64,000 nucleotides of DNA from Agaricus subrufescens (GCA_029945375.1 CM057067.1:1736001-1800000), one strand, 5' to 3'. Shown: positions 21,646 through 35,031, numbered from the stretch's first letter. Notes: generated by a model not told the origin, from the sequence alone. Made by a program: numbers and translations.

Positions 21646-23008
21646 ATCTATTCCCTGGCCTACAGAGCAAGATATACATGCACTTGTGTCTGCAGCTCAA
21701 GGGCTGTACGTTTATGCAGCAACAGTCCTTCGCTTTGTCGGACGCACAGATACACAATATGATCCACAAGAGCTGTTACACATGGTTATCAGAGGATCTG
21801 CACCAGGTGACTCAATTCGGTCGCTGTTCGAAGAGTTGGACGCCTTTTACGCTCTCGTTCTACGGCACGTACAGAACGAACTCTACCCTTCCATCCAACT
21901 TCTTCTCTCTTACGAAAGTTTGATGCCTGGTAACCTGGGAGGATTTACCCCTGTACATTTCTTGTGCAACATGTTCCGGTTCTCTGAAATGAAAGTGAAG
22001 ATGTTATGTGGTGAATTGGTCGGCATTTACGACACTCTTCGTCCGTTAAACCCGTGGACAATATCATGGCGCAACCCTTACTTTATTCAGCACATGTCTC
22101 TATGGAGGTTGGAGCCGCTCAATCGAGAATTCGGGCTGCTACCCTGTCATAAATCTTTTGTCGACTTTATCACTGACCCCATTCGATCTGGCCCCCTCTG
22201 CGTTAACACACCCGTAGCACGCAACAACTTATTCCGTCATGTTTTACAAGTTCAAATCAACTGCTCGGGGAAGTATTCTTTCGATAGTGAATGTGCGTGA
22301 CATGAATCTCAGAGATGAAGTAATTACTCACTGCTGTGTACAGTATGCGGCTTGACCTTTACTGGATCAAGTTTAAACACGGAAGATGTTTATATCTGGC
22401 CATACGATTCGGAAACATTAAAGGCAATATGTACAGCTCAGGTATTCGAGCAATCAACCGGATTTTTGCTCGACAAGTTCTTCCCGTACAATGATATAGA
22501 ATCAGCACTCCTTCGTGGACTCGGAGACTTGGACCATCATACATATTTACAGGTTTTTTCGTTGTTCTATGGAGAAAAGATTTACCACGGCACGCATAGC
22601 TTCAATTTTCCGTGTTCCGCAAGGGCTCTCCGTGGGAAAATTTTATGTTCGATATGTCATCGGAACATGCCTGCTTTTGATGTTGGAAAGTTTCGAATAG
22701 TGAATTTGATTTGTATTATGCCTGTGTCTATCTGATATGTTCCTTGACAGGGTATCTCAAGACTTGAAGCTGCTGAAGTTATCCAACGATATCAAGCAGA
22801 CTCAACATCATTGGAGTTGCCTCTATTTCGTCGTGATTTTGATGGCAATCTTGCGTCCGGGTTATACATCAAAGGCCATGGTCAGATGTACACATTCTGG
22901 TATTGGGATATAAATTTTGAAATGGGATATTTTCAAACCTTCGAGACAGCGGATTTGGTGGAGGGGAAAAAGATATTCCAAGAAGAGAATTTTGAGCTAT
23001 GGGACTAG
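21646..23008 (+). pseudogene. NACHT paralog B, 3' part
   Basis: Resumes exon 2 in phase with 9496 (IPWPTEQDIHALVSAAQG) to 22292, exon 3 22344-22699, exon 4 22751-23008, ending ENFELWD. Splice sites and phases match paralogs C-F. Key C-terminal features are kept: PCHKSFVDFITDPIRSGP, LCSICHRNM, FETADLVEG. No further stop was seen, so this half decayed little after the insertion. Confidence 0.88.
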
Positions 23009-24440
23009 AAAAGTCAAAGATGATACCTTTCACTTGTAGAGTATTCTAGTTTGTAATATCCTGTCAACAAAAAAAAGTGTGTAGGAAAATATTGATGTAT
23101 TAACTATATTGAGACAGAGGCGCATCATGGATCGACGAAGGAATATCAACAAAGCATGGATCAGATCAGCAGAGAGGAGTTATCATCGTCCACCTGTAAG
23201 ATAATACCATATTGCTTCACCTCACAGATTGGGACGACCCCAAGTTTATATAACTGAACTCGTGAAAACGTGGTTGTGATGTAAACACCCTTTGAGTCCA
23301 AATCTAAACTCCGTTTGTTTCCCAACATTTTTGATCGTGAGATACCAAATTTGTTGAGTTTGTCCGCAACTGTAGTTCACTCTTTACCACTGGATGACTT
23401 TCCGTAACTCTAAACTCTAGATTTCTAGATTCTAAACAATTCTACATTATATTTTTCAAACCCCGCAACCTATGTAAAAATCTATTGAACTGTAACGCAT
23501 GTATGTAGACTAGATAATAGGTATAAACAGAGCTATTACCATACCAGGGACTGATCCGTGAATTGATAGCATCACCATTGTGTCACCGTGATGGGTGACT
23601 TTGATTGCGACAATATGAAGTTTTTGCGACTCAACAATTCCAAGACATGTATTTCATCAACTGCAAGCATTGGAGGACAAAGAACAGAATTTTCGGTGCT
23701 AGCATTAGCTGGCACAGTTGTATACCTTGAACAAGAAATGTGTGCTATCCAAAATGAGTGTTGAGTTCGCACCCACCAATACCTCATCCAGGCGGATCTT
23801 ACACCCAAAGCCCAATTTTGACCCTGTGGATGAGGAACTATAACTGTTGCAATGAACATGCCTTCGTCATGACCATGGGCCTTGATTCCAAAACTTTTCA
23901 ATGACTTCTTGTAACCGGATTTGAGTGATTACGGAATAACAGACGCTGCACCAGATATTCCACTACCATCATTGGCAGAAGTTGCCAAATGATGAGCATC
24001 CTCATGAGCCCCGTCGAAACAGCAGTGTACACAGGGCTATCAATACATACGGATGATCTGCGGATGATAATCAAACCGCTAGTCACACCTGAGTAATTTC
24101 CCGCCATCAATCTGATCGAGTGTGAGAAATTAGGTCATACCGTAAGAAAGTTTAGAAAGGCCCTGGAAAGGCCTTCAAGTCTGGAGTTTTTCAGATTTTC
24201 AAGATCCGCTGGCACAGTTGCTTGATATATCCATCGGCATCTCCGGCAAGTAGTTTAGAATCTAAAAACTTAGAGACATGTATTATTTATAGTTATGGAA
24301 AGTCATCCATTATTTCAAAAAATGGTAAATGTGGATAGAGTGATCCTTGCTTTTGACATTTGTTATCAAAGCCTCAGGTTCTTATCGCACAGTGAAGACG
24401 GATCTTTAACATTACCCTTTAACACCAACCTCTGCCTCTC
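23009..24440. other. Intergenic between NACHT B and C
   Basis: 1.4 kb. Two minus-strand ORFs (23572-23901, 23898-24110) are hydrophobic in part but match nothing I can name; the second faintly resembles the end of DUF6534-type membrane proteins. The last 150 bp are the conserved NACHT leader. Confidence 0.4.
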
Positions 24441-26739
24441 ATGCAACCCTTTTCTAATGCGCAGAACTTTGCCTTAAACAATGCCACATTTGCCAATCAG
24501 AACATTTACTACCAATCAAGCAGACATGGTGAGTCTTGACATTAATCTCAAAAGTAAGCTGACAGTTCTATCGAAGGTATTGACATCTTGCGAGAGGTAT
24601 CCGCTCCAGACGCCGCTTTTGATTCTTATTCTCGCCGTTATGCGCCTTCATGTTTTCCCGGGACCCGATCACAGCACATTGAAGACATCGTCAAGTGGGG
24701 TACTGCCGGATCAAGTTGTCCAATATATCGGATGACCGGACCAGCAGGGGTCGGAAAATCCGCCATCGCACAAACATGTGCACAACGGCTTGGTGATCTG
24801 TACCAATTAGGAGCGTCATTTTTCTTCAGGGTGAATGTATGCGATGACGACACTCGCTTTTTCACCTCTATATCACACCAGCTCTCATCAAAGTCCCCTG
24901 ATTACTATGAGATTATCGACCAAAAATTGAAAATTGATCCTGATCTTGTCCGCAAGCGATTGGCGTCACAATTCAAGGGACTGATTGTCGAGCCTTTACG
25001 GGAGATGGAACAAAGAGGGAGGCCATTTGGCGGGAAGGTCATCATCATCGATGGTCTCGATGAGTGCAAAGATAAAGATGCCCAGAGGGAAATCATCGAG
25101 ATCATCATAGATTCAGCCGTTGGTCAAACCACTCCATTCTACTGGGCATTCTTCAGCCGCCCCGAGCCTCAGATACAGGCCGCATTTGCAGATCGTAGAG
25201 CTGTGTCCCTCTGTACTTCTACCTTCCTCCCAATCTCTCGTGGAATTGACCAGGAGATCGAGCTTTACCTCCGAAATGGCCTTCAAAATATCCTCCATCG
25301 CCGCAATATCGTTACATCTGTTCCTTGGCCTACAGAGCAAGATATACATACACTTGTATCCGCGGCTCAAGGGCTGTACATTTATGCAGCGACAGTCCTT
25401 CGCTTTGTCGGACGCACAGATACACAATATGATCCACAAGAGCTGCTATGCATGGTCATCAGAGGATCTGCACCAGGTGGCTCAATACGGTCGCCATTCG
25501 AGGAGTTGGATGCCTTTTACGCTCTCATTCTACGGCGTGTACCGAATGAACTCTACCCTTCCATTCAACTTATTCTCTCCTACCAGAGCTTGGTGCCTAC
25601 GAGTGGATTTATGGCAGCACATTTCTTGTGCAATATATTTCGGTTCTCTGAAGTCAAACTGAAGATGTTATGTGGTGAACTGGTCGGCATTTACGACGCC
25701 CTTTTTCCGTTAAACCCATGGACATTATTATGGAGCAATCCTTACCTTGCTAAGCACATCCATCTATGGAGGTCGGAGCCGGTCAATGGAGAATTCGGAC
25801 TGGTACCCTGTCATAAATCATTTGTCGACTTTATCACTGACCCCACTCGATCTGGCCCCTTCTGCGTTAACACACCCGCAGTACACAACAAGCTATTCCG
25901 TCATATTTTACAAGTTCAAGTCGACTACTTGGGGAAATATGCTTTCAATAGTGATTGTGCGTGATGTGAATCTCGGAGATGAATTGATTATTACTCACTG
26001 CCGTGTACAGTAGGCGGCTTGACCTTTACTGGATCAAATTTCAACACAGGAAATCTTTATATTTGGCCATATTGCTCGGAAAAATTGCGAGCAATGTGTA
26101 CAGCTGACGTAGTCAATCAGTCAACAGGATGTTTGCTCCACTATTTCTTCCCCTACGATGATATAGACTCGGCACTCCTTCGAGGCCTGGGAGACTTGGA
26201 TCATCGTACAGTTTTACAGGTTTCCTCGTTGTTCTACAGAGAACAGATTCTCCATGATGCGGCTGCCTTCAATTTTCCATGTTCCATAAGATCTCTCCGT
26301 GGGACAGTTTTATGTTCCATATGTCATCAAAACATGTCCGCTTTTGATGTGGGAAAGTTTCGAATAGTGAGTGCGATTTGTATTACACCTGTATCATATC
26401 TGATATGTTTCTTGACAGGGTATCTCGAGACTCGAAGCTGCTGAAGTCGTCCAACGATATCAACCCGACTCAACATCGTTAGAGGCGCCCCTCTTTCGTT
26501 GTGATTCTGATGGCAATCTTTTGTCCGGGTTATACATCAAAGGTCGTGGTCAGATGAGCACATTTTGGTATTGGATTATAGATTTCGAAATAGGGTACTT
26601 TCGATGTTTCGAGACAGCGGATTTGGCGGAGGGGGAAAAGATATTCCGAGAAGAGAAATTTGAGCTATGGGACCAGGAAGAAGAGGAATTGAGCTACTGG
26701 ACAAGGAAAGTTAAAGATGATAAGGCACAAATCTACTAG
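24441..26739 (+). CDS. NACHT NTPase (NLR-like), paralog C
   Basis: Four exons: 24441-24528, 24577-25956, 26011-26366, 26419-26739; 714 residues. Exon 1 encodes MQPFSNAQNFALNNATF and a Gln/Tyr/Ser tail. NACHT domain in exon 2: Walker A GPAGVGKSAIAQ, Walker B VIIIDGLDECKDKDAQRE, sensor FFSRPEPQIQAAF. A winged-helix/helical region follows, then exons 3-4 with LCSICHQNM and FETADLAEG. The stop of paralogs B, E and F (GAC TAG) is GAC CAG here, adding about 24 residues. Faces a CLN3 pseudogene tail-to-tail. Confidence 0.9.
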
Positions 26740-27001
26740 TCAGTCTCACTCTCAGTCTATTGTAGTTCGCAATATCCCGTCAAAAAAAAGCATGTAGGAA
26801 AGTATCGATGTATTAAATATATTAAAACAGAGATATGGACCGATGAAGGAAAATCAACAAAGCATAGATCAGATCAGCGGAGAGGTGTTATTATCGTTGA
26901 CCTGTACGATAATACCATATCACTTCGCCTCACTGACTGGGACGGCCTCAGGTCTATCTAACCGAACTCGTGAAAACATGGTTGCGATGTAAAACACTCT
27001 A

Positions 27002-29680
27002 CTACAACCCCTTGCACAATAGTTTACCTCTCATCACTTGAGCTATGCACAACTCCACTTCGGTAGGCACAGCCAAGATCGAGGCGAACAAGATTCCCAA
27101 AGATCCCCCAAATCCAATAGAGCCTATCTTAAACTCCCGTTCTTGTTTGGTACGTTCGAGATCATGGTTCCCGTCTGAATCGGAATGTTCCTGATTTAGG
27201 TGATAGAATACATTGACGCTATGAAGTTGGATTGAATGAGTGATAGTCGAGCTAGAGGTAGATAAATACTGACTAGGCAAGGCCGCCACATATGCCTTCG
27301 AGGCTGATTAGAAGGAACACCATGAAAACGCTCAGGCTTTCGTGATCGTCGCCGAAAAATCCGCAGGCGGCTTCTATACTTAGCAGACCAAGTATGATCG
27401 CCTGTACAGCTGCTGGAAGCGGAAGAAGCCCGGTAGGCATTGCAGGTATACCAAAAGAGATCGAGGAGCGGGAAAGGAATACGGTACTTTGATAGACAAG
27501 CTGGCGTCGCGCTATTAGTATCGCCCCTGATATAAACAAAGCAAAACAAAACAACTTGCCTGCCACAGTGGGTAATAGTCTCGCACAGAATGAATTATCT
27601 TGCTCAAAAACCAATGGTCTTCGGGCGACGGGACAGGATAAAGAAGAGCTGGAGCAATTCCCTATAACCATAGTCTGGATTTCAGTCTATTTGAAGGCAA
27701 ACTACCACTTCACGAACCTGGTTAATAGTGCACGCAATATCAATATATAAAGCTCTCACAAATAAGAGTAAATGAACCTACAAGGTAAATGGAGACTGGA
27801 GGATGTCGAGTGAATCATTGGGTACCCTTAAACCAACAGAAAACCTACAGAGAGGAAGCATGTACTCCAATAACAATGGTTGAACAAGGCGCCACTTGTC
27901 ATCCAAGGTCAACACGACTTTGCGTTTCGGCCCTGGTGCTAATATACCTTCCTCTTCCCTCGGATCATCGTCCCCCATGAGTGGAGTATAAGGAAGACCA
28001 GAGACCACCCCGGTAGGGCTGATTTGATCCTCGTCATCCTCTGGAATTTGAGGGAAAAGAAAAGCGGTGTTATGAGGCAAGAGGAAGTAGTAGGTAACGG
28101 GTATTATCACAGGCATGACCTGCACGAGTGTAATTAGATATCTTGTAGGCAAGCTTTTCCGAGTGACTAACAGAAGAAATACCGACGCCGAATCGGACGC
28201 CGAATTTTCCCAGTTCCCACCAAAGGAAGGCTCCCACTAATCCAGCGGCGCCTGTCCCGGATGCAAAATACCCTACACTTCGTCCACCCACAGAGGGAGG
28301 GGCGTACGTTGTTGACAGTTGTAAAAATGTCAATTCTCCGAGGCCTAGAAGTGGAATGAGAGCTAGCTGTTAAAGACAGTAGCTAGTATGTACCTAAAGA
28401 AAAAGACGACATGCTGATTCCTAACAGCCGCATAGATAAGGAATTGAAGGACGCAACAACCTGTAGGTGGGACTCAAATTATGTCAAACCTTCTGCATGG
28501 AGCCGGTGCTCACCAGCATTCCTGTCATGCTTAAGATGCAGCAGCCAATGAGCCTCTTCGCATAGTGAATGAAGAGGTGACGAGTCCTTCAACAATGTGA
28601 GGTTGGCGAAACGACCTCTAGGCTTCAGAAACGGGAGCTAAATCACAAAAGTACCGAGACAACGGGAAGATCGAGGATGATAGAGACACAAACTTAGAGG
28701 GCAGAGATGAGACGATGTGCAGAGATTTCGAGGTGTAAACAGAAGTTCGATCGAACAGCGAGGGAGTAAAACGGGTGGTTATTTGATGCCTATCCTACTA
28801 CAGCAGACTCCTTTATATATATTTTTTTCAGCATGGAGAGTCGAGTGGCAAAAGCCACCGACGACGAAAGAGAGTAAAAAGAAAAATCGTACCGCATGTC
28901 CAACTGAATAGAAAGTAAAAATTTCCTCGTCCTCCTCCTCGATGAGTAGAGGACCATTCTCTCCTCCATTCCCTAGCTGCCAAAGTGGGCGGCCGATGTT
29001 GTTGTCAAACGTCGGCAAGACGAGCTAGATGGCCATGAGTGGCCGTTTTGTATTGATTTTTGTGCCTGCGATAACTCGAGACTTCTGAAATTAACTTGTC
29101 TTGAGTTTTGCGCGCCATCTTGAGTGTAGGTCGCTCCGCGAGAGTGCTGGGTAGAGGAAAACGAGAGCGGGCATTCGGGACGATGGTGGTAGTGGTAAGG
29201 GATGGTGATCGGCCAAATCGGGCATAGCCGATTACTCATCCCTACACAAATTCGACCCTTTAAAACGTAAGGCCAACCAACTTTAGCGGCGAGGGCTGGA
29301 GCGATATTACAGAAGGCAATAATTCCCTTGGGGGTAGAAGGAGGTACAAGATCTAAGGCAGAAAGGATTATCACGTAAAGTACTACAGCCGGGATTAGTA
29401 CCCTGCGGATTCAGTAGTAGATACATTTACTGACCATTGTTGAAGAGGCCGAAGAGGAAGAACGAGACACTAAGGTTACGTAGCAGACGGCCCCTACGAA
29501 CTATTAAACATTAAAACAAGAGGACCGCTGGTTAGATAGGGGCTGAGCGGCCGGGAGTAGCACACCTTTCTCAGCAGCCACATCGGCGGTGTCACTGGAC
29601 TCGGGCTGTTCGTTCAGTAGTCGATCATGTTCTAAATCAAGCTCACGACCACTGGCCGAAGCTGCAAAAGCTGTGTTCAT
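27002..29680 (-). pseudogene. CLN3/battenin (BTN1 family), copy 1, broken
   Basis: Counterpart of the intact copy at 32566-34577, with the same exon order: start at 29680 (MNTAFAASASGRELDLEHDR), SVSFFLFGLFNN, LDLVPPSTPKGIIAF, VGYFASGTGAAGLVGAF, YMLPL, LVYQSTVFLSRSSISFG, ending MRGKLLCKGL. Two lesions: about 0.68 kb inserted in exon 3 (near 28571-29249), and loss of a 12-bp stretch near 27727 that removes the acceptor and first codons of the small LEYTINQ exon. Battenin is a multi-pass vacuolar/lysosomal membrane protein. Confidence 0.85.
28571..29249. other. Insertion of about 0.68 kb inside CLN3 copy 1
   Basis: Absent from CLN3 copy 2, where CTTCGCATAG runs directly into CGAATTCGACC. Contains a TATATATATTTTTTT tract and one minus-strand ORF (28779-29018), but no clear terminal repeats. 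Target duplication ambiguous (GAAT/AAAT at most). Possibly a solo LTR or non-autonomous element; unclassified. Confidence 0.6.
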
Positions 29681-30014
29681 CGTATAGTCCTGATAATTCT
29701 CGAGATATTGTGTGGGCTTGTTCGCTAGCCAGGGTGCATAGTCTGGGAGAAACGCCACAGACAAGCTTCCAACCCCCTGGTCTACCTAGAGAGCCAGGCT
29801 GGACCCGGTGACGACGACCCACAAGTGTAAAGACCACGTACTTCCAGGGCAACCAGGCCAGTTCCTGAACTAGAATGTTGTTTGTTGTACCCCCTAATAG
29901 CGTTCAATGCTAATTTTGGATTAGTACAGTTGTTATCAAAGCCTCGGGTTCTTATCCCACAGTGAAGACGGCGGATCCTTAACGTTACCATTCAACGCCA
30001 ACCATCTGCCTCTC
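29681..30014. promoter_or_regulatory. Promoter/leader between CLN3 copy 1 and NACHT D
   Basis: Divergent start sites. The part from about 29840 repeats the NACHT leader seen before B, C, E and F (words TTGTTGTACCC, TTATCAAAGCCT, CTTATCCCACAGTGAAGAC). The CCCACAG before GTGAA/TGAA could be a 5' UTR splice acceptor. Confidence 0.5.
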
Positions 30015-32282
30015 ATGCAACCATTCCCTAATGCTCAAAACTTTGCCTTACACAATGCCATGTTTGCCAATCAGAACATTTACCACCAATCAAGCAGAAA
30101 TGGTGAGCGGTAACATTAGCCTCAAAAGCAAGCTGACAGTTCCTCAAAGGCATTGACGTCTTGCGGGAGGCATCCGCTCCAGAGGCTGCTTTTGATTCTG
30201 ATTCTCGCCGATGTGTGGCTTCATGTTTTCCTGGGACTCGATCACAGCACATCGAAGACATCGTCAAGTGGGGTACTGCCCAATCAGGGTGTCCAATATA
30301 TCGTATGACTGGGCCAGCAGGGGTAGGAAAAACCGCCATCGCACAAACATGTGCAGAAAAGCTTGGTGATCTGTACCAACTGGGAGCCTCATTCTTCTTC
30401 AAGGCGAATGTATGCGATGACTACACTCGCTTTTTCACCTCTATATCACACCAGCTGTCGTCAAAGTCCGTTGATTACTATGATCTTCTCGACCAGAAAC
30501 TGAAACGCGACCCTAATCTTGTCCACAAACGACTGAGGTCACAATTCAAGGGACTGATTGTCGAGCCTTTACGGGAGATGGAACGAAGAGGGAAGCCATT
30601 TGGCGGGGAGGTTATCATCATCGATGGTCTCGATGAGTGCAAAGATAAAGATGCTCAGAGGGAAATCATCGAGATCATCATAGAGTCAGCCGTTGCCCAA
30701 ACCACTCCGTTCTACTGGGCATTCTTCAGCCGTCCTGAGCCTCAGATACAGGCCGCATTTGCGGATCGTAAAGCAGAATCCCTCTGTATCTCCACCTTCC
30801 TCCCGATCTCTCGTGGTATTGATCGGGAGATCGAGCTTTACCTCAGAAACGGCCTCCAAAATATCCTCCATCGCCGGGGTATCGCTACATCTGTTCCCTG
30901 GCCTACAGAGCAAGACATGCATGCGCTTGTATCCGCAGCTCAAGGGCTGTATGTTTATGCAGCAACAGTCCTTCGCTTTGTCGGACGAACAGATACACAA
31001 TATGATCCACAAGAGCTGCTACGCATGGTTGTCAGAGGATCTGCTCCAGGTGGCTCAATACGGTCGCCATTCGAGGAGTTGGATGCCTTTTACGCTCTCA
31101 TTCTACGGCGTGTACGGGACGAGTTCTACCCTTCCATTCAACTTATTCTCTCCTACCGAAGCTCGTACCATACTGGTGGACTTATGAGATTACATTTCTT
31201 GTGCAATATCCTTCGGTTCTCTGAAATCAAAATCAAGATGTTATGTGGTGAACTGGTCGGCATTTACGACGCCCTTTTTCCGTTAAACCTGGGGACAGTA
31301 TCATGGGGCACTTCTTACTTTGCCAAGCACATTCATTTATGGAAATCGGAGCCGGTCAATCGAGAATTTGGGCTGCTACCCTGTCATAAATCATTTATCG
31401 ACTTTATCACTGACCCCACTCGATCTGGCCCCTTCTGCGTTAACACACCCGCAGCACGCAACAACTTATTCCGTCATATTTTACAAGTCCAAGTCGACTA
31501 CTCGGGGAATTATTCTTTCAATAGTGATCGTGCGTGATGTGAATCTCGGTGATGAATTGATTACTCATTACCATGTACAGTAGGCGGCTTGACCTTTACT
31601 GGATCAAATTTAATTACAGAAAATGTTTATATCTGGCCATATTGCTCTGAAAAATTACGAGCAATATGTACAGCAGACATAGTCGCACAGTCAACAGGAT
31701 GTTTGCTCGACTGTTTCTTTCCCTACGATGATATAGACTCGGCACTCCTTCGGGAACTGGGAGACTTGGATCATCGTACAGTTTTGCAGGTTTTGTCGTT
31801 GTTCAGCAGAGAACAGATTCTCCATCTCGCGACTGCCTTCAATTTTCCATGTTCCATAAGATCTTTCCATGGGACAGCTGTATGTTCGATATGTCATCAA
31901 AACATGTCCGCTTTTGATGTCGCAAAGTTTCGAAGAGTGGGTTCGATTTGTATTACGCCTGTATCATATCTGATATGTTCCTTGACAGGGTCTCTCAAGA
32001 CTTGAAGCTGCCGAAGTCTTCCAACGATATCAACCAGACTCGACGTCGTTAGAGTTACCTCTCTTTCGTTGTGATTCTGATGGCAATCTTTTGTCCGGGT
32101 TGTACATCAAAGGTCGTGGTCAGAGGAGCACATTTTTCTATTGGATTATAGATTTGGACATGGAGTATTTTCGAACCTTCGAGACAGCAGATTTGGCAGA
32201 GGGGGAAAGGATATTCCGAGAAGAGATTTTTGAGCTATGGGACCAGGAAGGGAAATTTGAGCTAGTGGACGAGGGCAGTTAA
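30015..32282 (+). CDS. NACHT NTPase (NLR-like), paralog D
   Basis: Exons 30015-30102, 30150-31529, 31581-31936, 31989-32282; 705 residues. Walker A is GPAGVGKTAIAQ (GKT, as in E and F, where A-C have GKS); Walker B VIIIDGLDECKD; sensor FFSRPEPQIQAAF. The exon 3 donor is GTGGGT rather than GTGAGT. As in paralog C, the ancestral stop is lost (GAC CAG) and the tail runs 15 further residues to TAA. Tail-to-tail with the intact CLN3 gene 283 bp away. Confidence 0.9.
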
Positions 32283-32565
32283 AGATGGTAAGGCACAAGT
32301 CTACTAGTCAGTTTCACTCTCAGATTATTCTAGTTCGCAGTATCCTATCAAAAAAAAAAGCATGTAGTATCGATGTATTAAATATATTAAGACAGAGATG
32401 GATCGATGAAGGAAAATCAACAAAGCATAGATCAGATCAGCGGAGAGAAGTCTATCATCGTTCACCTGTACGATGATACGATATTACTCCGCCTCACTCA
32501 CTGGGACTATTCCAAGTCTATATAACTGAACTTGTGAAAACGTGGCTGTGATGTATAACATTCTA

Positions 32566-34577
32566 CTACAACCCCTTGCACAATAGTTTACCTCTCATCA
32601 CTTGAGCTCTGCACAACTCCACTTCGGTAGGCACAGCCAAGATCGAGGCGAACAAGATTCCCAAAGAATCCGCAAATCCAATAGAGCCTATCTTAAACTC
32701 CCGTTCTTGTTTAGTACGTTCGAGATCATGGTTCCCGTCTGAATCGGAGTGTTCCTGATTTAGGTGATAGAACACATTGACGCTACGAAGTTGGATTGAA
32801 TGAGTGATAGTCGAGCTAGAGGTAAATAATGACTGACTAGGCAAGGCCGCCACATATGCCTTCGAGGCTGATTAGAAGGAACACCATGAAAACGCTCAGG
32901 CTTTCGTGATCATCGCCGAAAAATCCGCAGGCGGCTTCTACACTTAGTAGACCAAGTATGATCGCCTGTACAGCTGCTGGAAGTGGGAGAAGCCCGGTAG
33001 ACATTGCGGGTATACCAAAAGAGATCGAGGAGCGGGAAAGGAACACGGTACTTTGATAGACAAGCTGGCGTCGCGCTATTAGTATCGCCCCTGATATAAA
33101 CAAAGCAAAACAAAACAACTTACCTGCCACAGTGGGTAATAGTCTCGCACAGAATGAATTATCTTGCTCAAAAACCAATGCTCTTCGGGCGACGGGACAG
33201 GATAAAGAAGAGTTGGAGCAATTCCCTATAACCATAGACTAAATTTCAGTCTCTTTGAAGGCAAACTACGAATTCACGAACCTGGTTAATAGTGTACTCC
33301 AACTGTATGCAATATCAATACATAAGGCTCTCATAAATAGGAGCAAATGAACCTACAAGGTAAACGGAGACTGGAAGAGGTCAAGTAAATCATCGGGTAC
33401 CCATAAACCAACAGAAAACTTACAGAGAGGAAGCATGTACTTCAATAACAATGGCTGAACAAGGCGCCACTTGTCATCCAAGGTCAACACGACTTTGCGT
33501 TTTGGCCCTGATGCTAATATACCTTCCTCTTCCCTCGGATCGTCGTCCCCCATGAGTGGAGTATAAGGAAGACCGGAAACCACCCCGGTAGGGTTGATTT
33601 GATCCTCGTGATCCTCTGGAATTTGAGGGAAAAGAAAAGCGGTGTTATGAGGCAACAGGAAGTAGTAGGTAACGGGTATTATCACAGGCATGACCTGCAC
33701 GAGTGTCGTCAGATACCTTGCAGGTAAGCTTTTCCGAGTGACTAACGGAAGAAATACCGACGCCGAATCGGACGCCGAATTTTCGCAGTTCCCACCAAAG
33801 GAAGGCTCCCACTAATCCAGCGGCGCCTGTCCCGGATGCGAAATACCCTACACTTCGTCCACCCACAGAGGGAGGGGCGTACGTTGTTGATAGTTGTAAA
33901 AACGTCAATTCTCCGAGGCCTAAGAGTGGAATGAGAGCTAGCTGTTGAAGACGGTAGCTAGTATGTACCTGAAGAAAAAGACGACATGCTGATTCCTAAA
34001 AGCCGCATAGGTAAGGAATTGAAGGACGCAACGACCTATGGGTGGGACTCAAATTATGTCAAACCTTCTGCATGGCGTCAGTGCTCACCAGCATTCCTGT
34101 CATGCTTAGGATGCAGCAGCCAATGAGCCTCTTCGCATAGCGAATTCGACCCTTTAAAACGTAAGGCCAACCAACTTTAGCGGCGAGGGCTGGAGCGATA
34201 TTACAGAAGGCAATAATTCCCTTTGGGGTAGAAGGAGGTACAAGATCTAAGGCAGCAGAAAGGATTATCACATAAAGTACTACAGCCGGGATTAGTACCC
34301 TGCGGATTCAGCAGTAGATACATTTACTGACCATTGTTGAAGAGGCCGAAGAGGAAGAACGAGATACTAAGGTTACGTAGCAGACGGGTTCTACGAACTG
34401 TTAAACAGTAAGACAAGAGGACCGCTGGTTAGATAGAGGCTGAGCGGCCGGGGGTAGCACACCTTTCTCAGCAGCCACATCGGCGGTGTCACTGGACTCG
34501 GGCTGTTCGTTCAGTAGTCGATCATGTTCTAAATCAAGCTCACGACCGCTGGCCGAAGCTGCGAAAGCTGTGTTCAT
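32566..34577 (-). CDS. CLN3/battenin (BTN1 family), copy 2, intact
   Basis: Vacuolar/lysosomal multi-pass membrane protein of the Batten-disease family, linked in yeast to vacuole pH and basic amino acid balance. Eleven exons (minus): 34577-34463, 34397-34332, 34279-34089, 34035-33969, 33919-33747, 33694-33424, 33370-33357, 33302-33282, 33225-33124, 33064-32838, 32782-32566; 487 residues, all phases agree. Landmarks: SVSFFLFGLFNN, FSSGLGELTFLQLS, VGYFASGTGAAGLVGAFLWW, YMLPLFSVYLLEYTINQ, DYYPLWQLVYQSTVFLSRSS, FLLISLEGICGGLAYVNVFY. Exon 7 is a 14-nt microexon whose inclusion restores the conserved LFSVYLLEY. Lies in the NACHT duplication unit. Confidence 0.92.
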
Positions 34578-34619
34578 AGCGTAGTCCTGTTAGTTCTTGA
34601 GATATTGTGTGGCTTGTTC

Positions 34620-35031
34620 GCTAGCCAGGGTGCATAGTATGGGGAAACGCCGCAGACAAGCTTGATGGGGCCGCTCTGAGCAGCGAGGCCACCGTGGCTG
34701 TGCCCAGGTCACATGGCTATCGGCAATGCCCGACCAGCCTGAACCCGGCGAGTCGCTTCTCCGGTCGTCGAGATGCCCGATGAGCTTGGCTGTACCATTC
34801 ACTATTTTGCCCATGGTTCCTCTGCGCCCCATCCCTCTCAATCATGGCTTGCTGCACAAGGCAGACATCTCTTACTTCAAATGAGCGGCAGTGGGACGGA
34901 ATGGCATCGCCCCCGACCTTCATGGCCTCGCTCTTCTTCCGAAAAGACCGGTTTGTGATAGCCAATTTTACGAGACTAGAGCTATTAAACTGTTGCTAGT
35001 AGTATTTGAGTACGCGCTAAAACCTCCGCGA
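34620..35031. other. Upstream of CLN3 copy 2; GC-rich unique segment
   Basis: From about 34665 to 34960 the base composition turns GC-rich and homology with the other CLN3 copy stops, marking the edge of the duplicated unit. Small ORFs on both strands, none convincing. Confidence 0.4.

Noticed and set aside
23572..24110. Minus-strand ORFs between NACHT B and C as a gene
   Set aside because: Only weak resemblance to mushroom membrane proteins, no consistent exon chain found.
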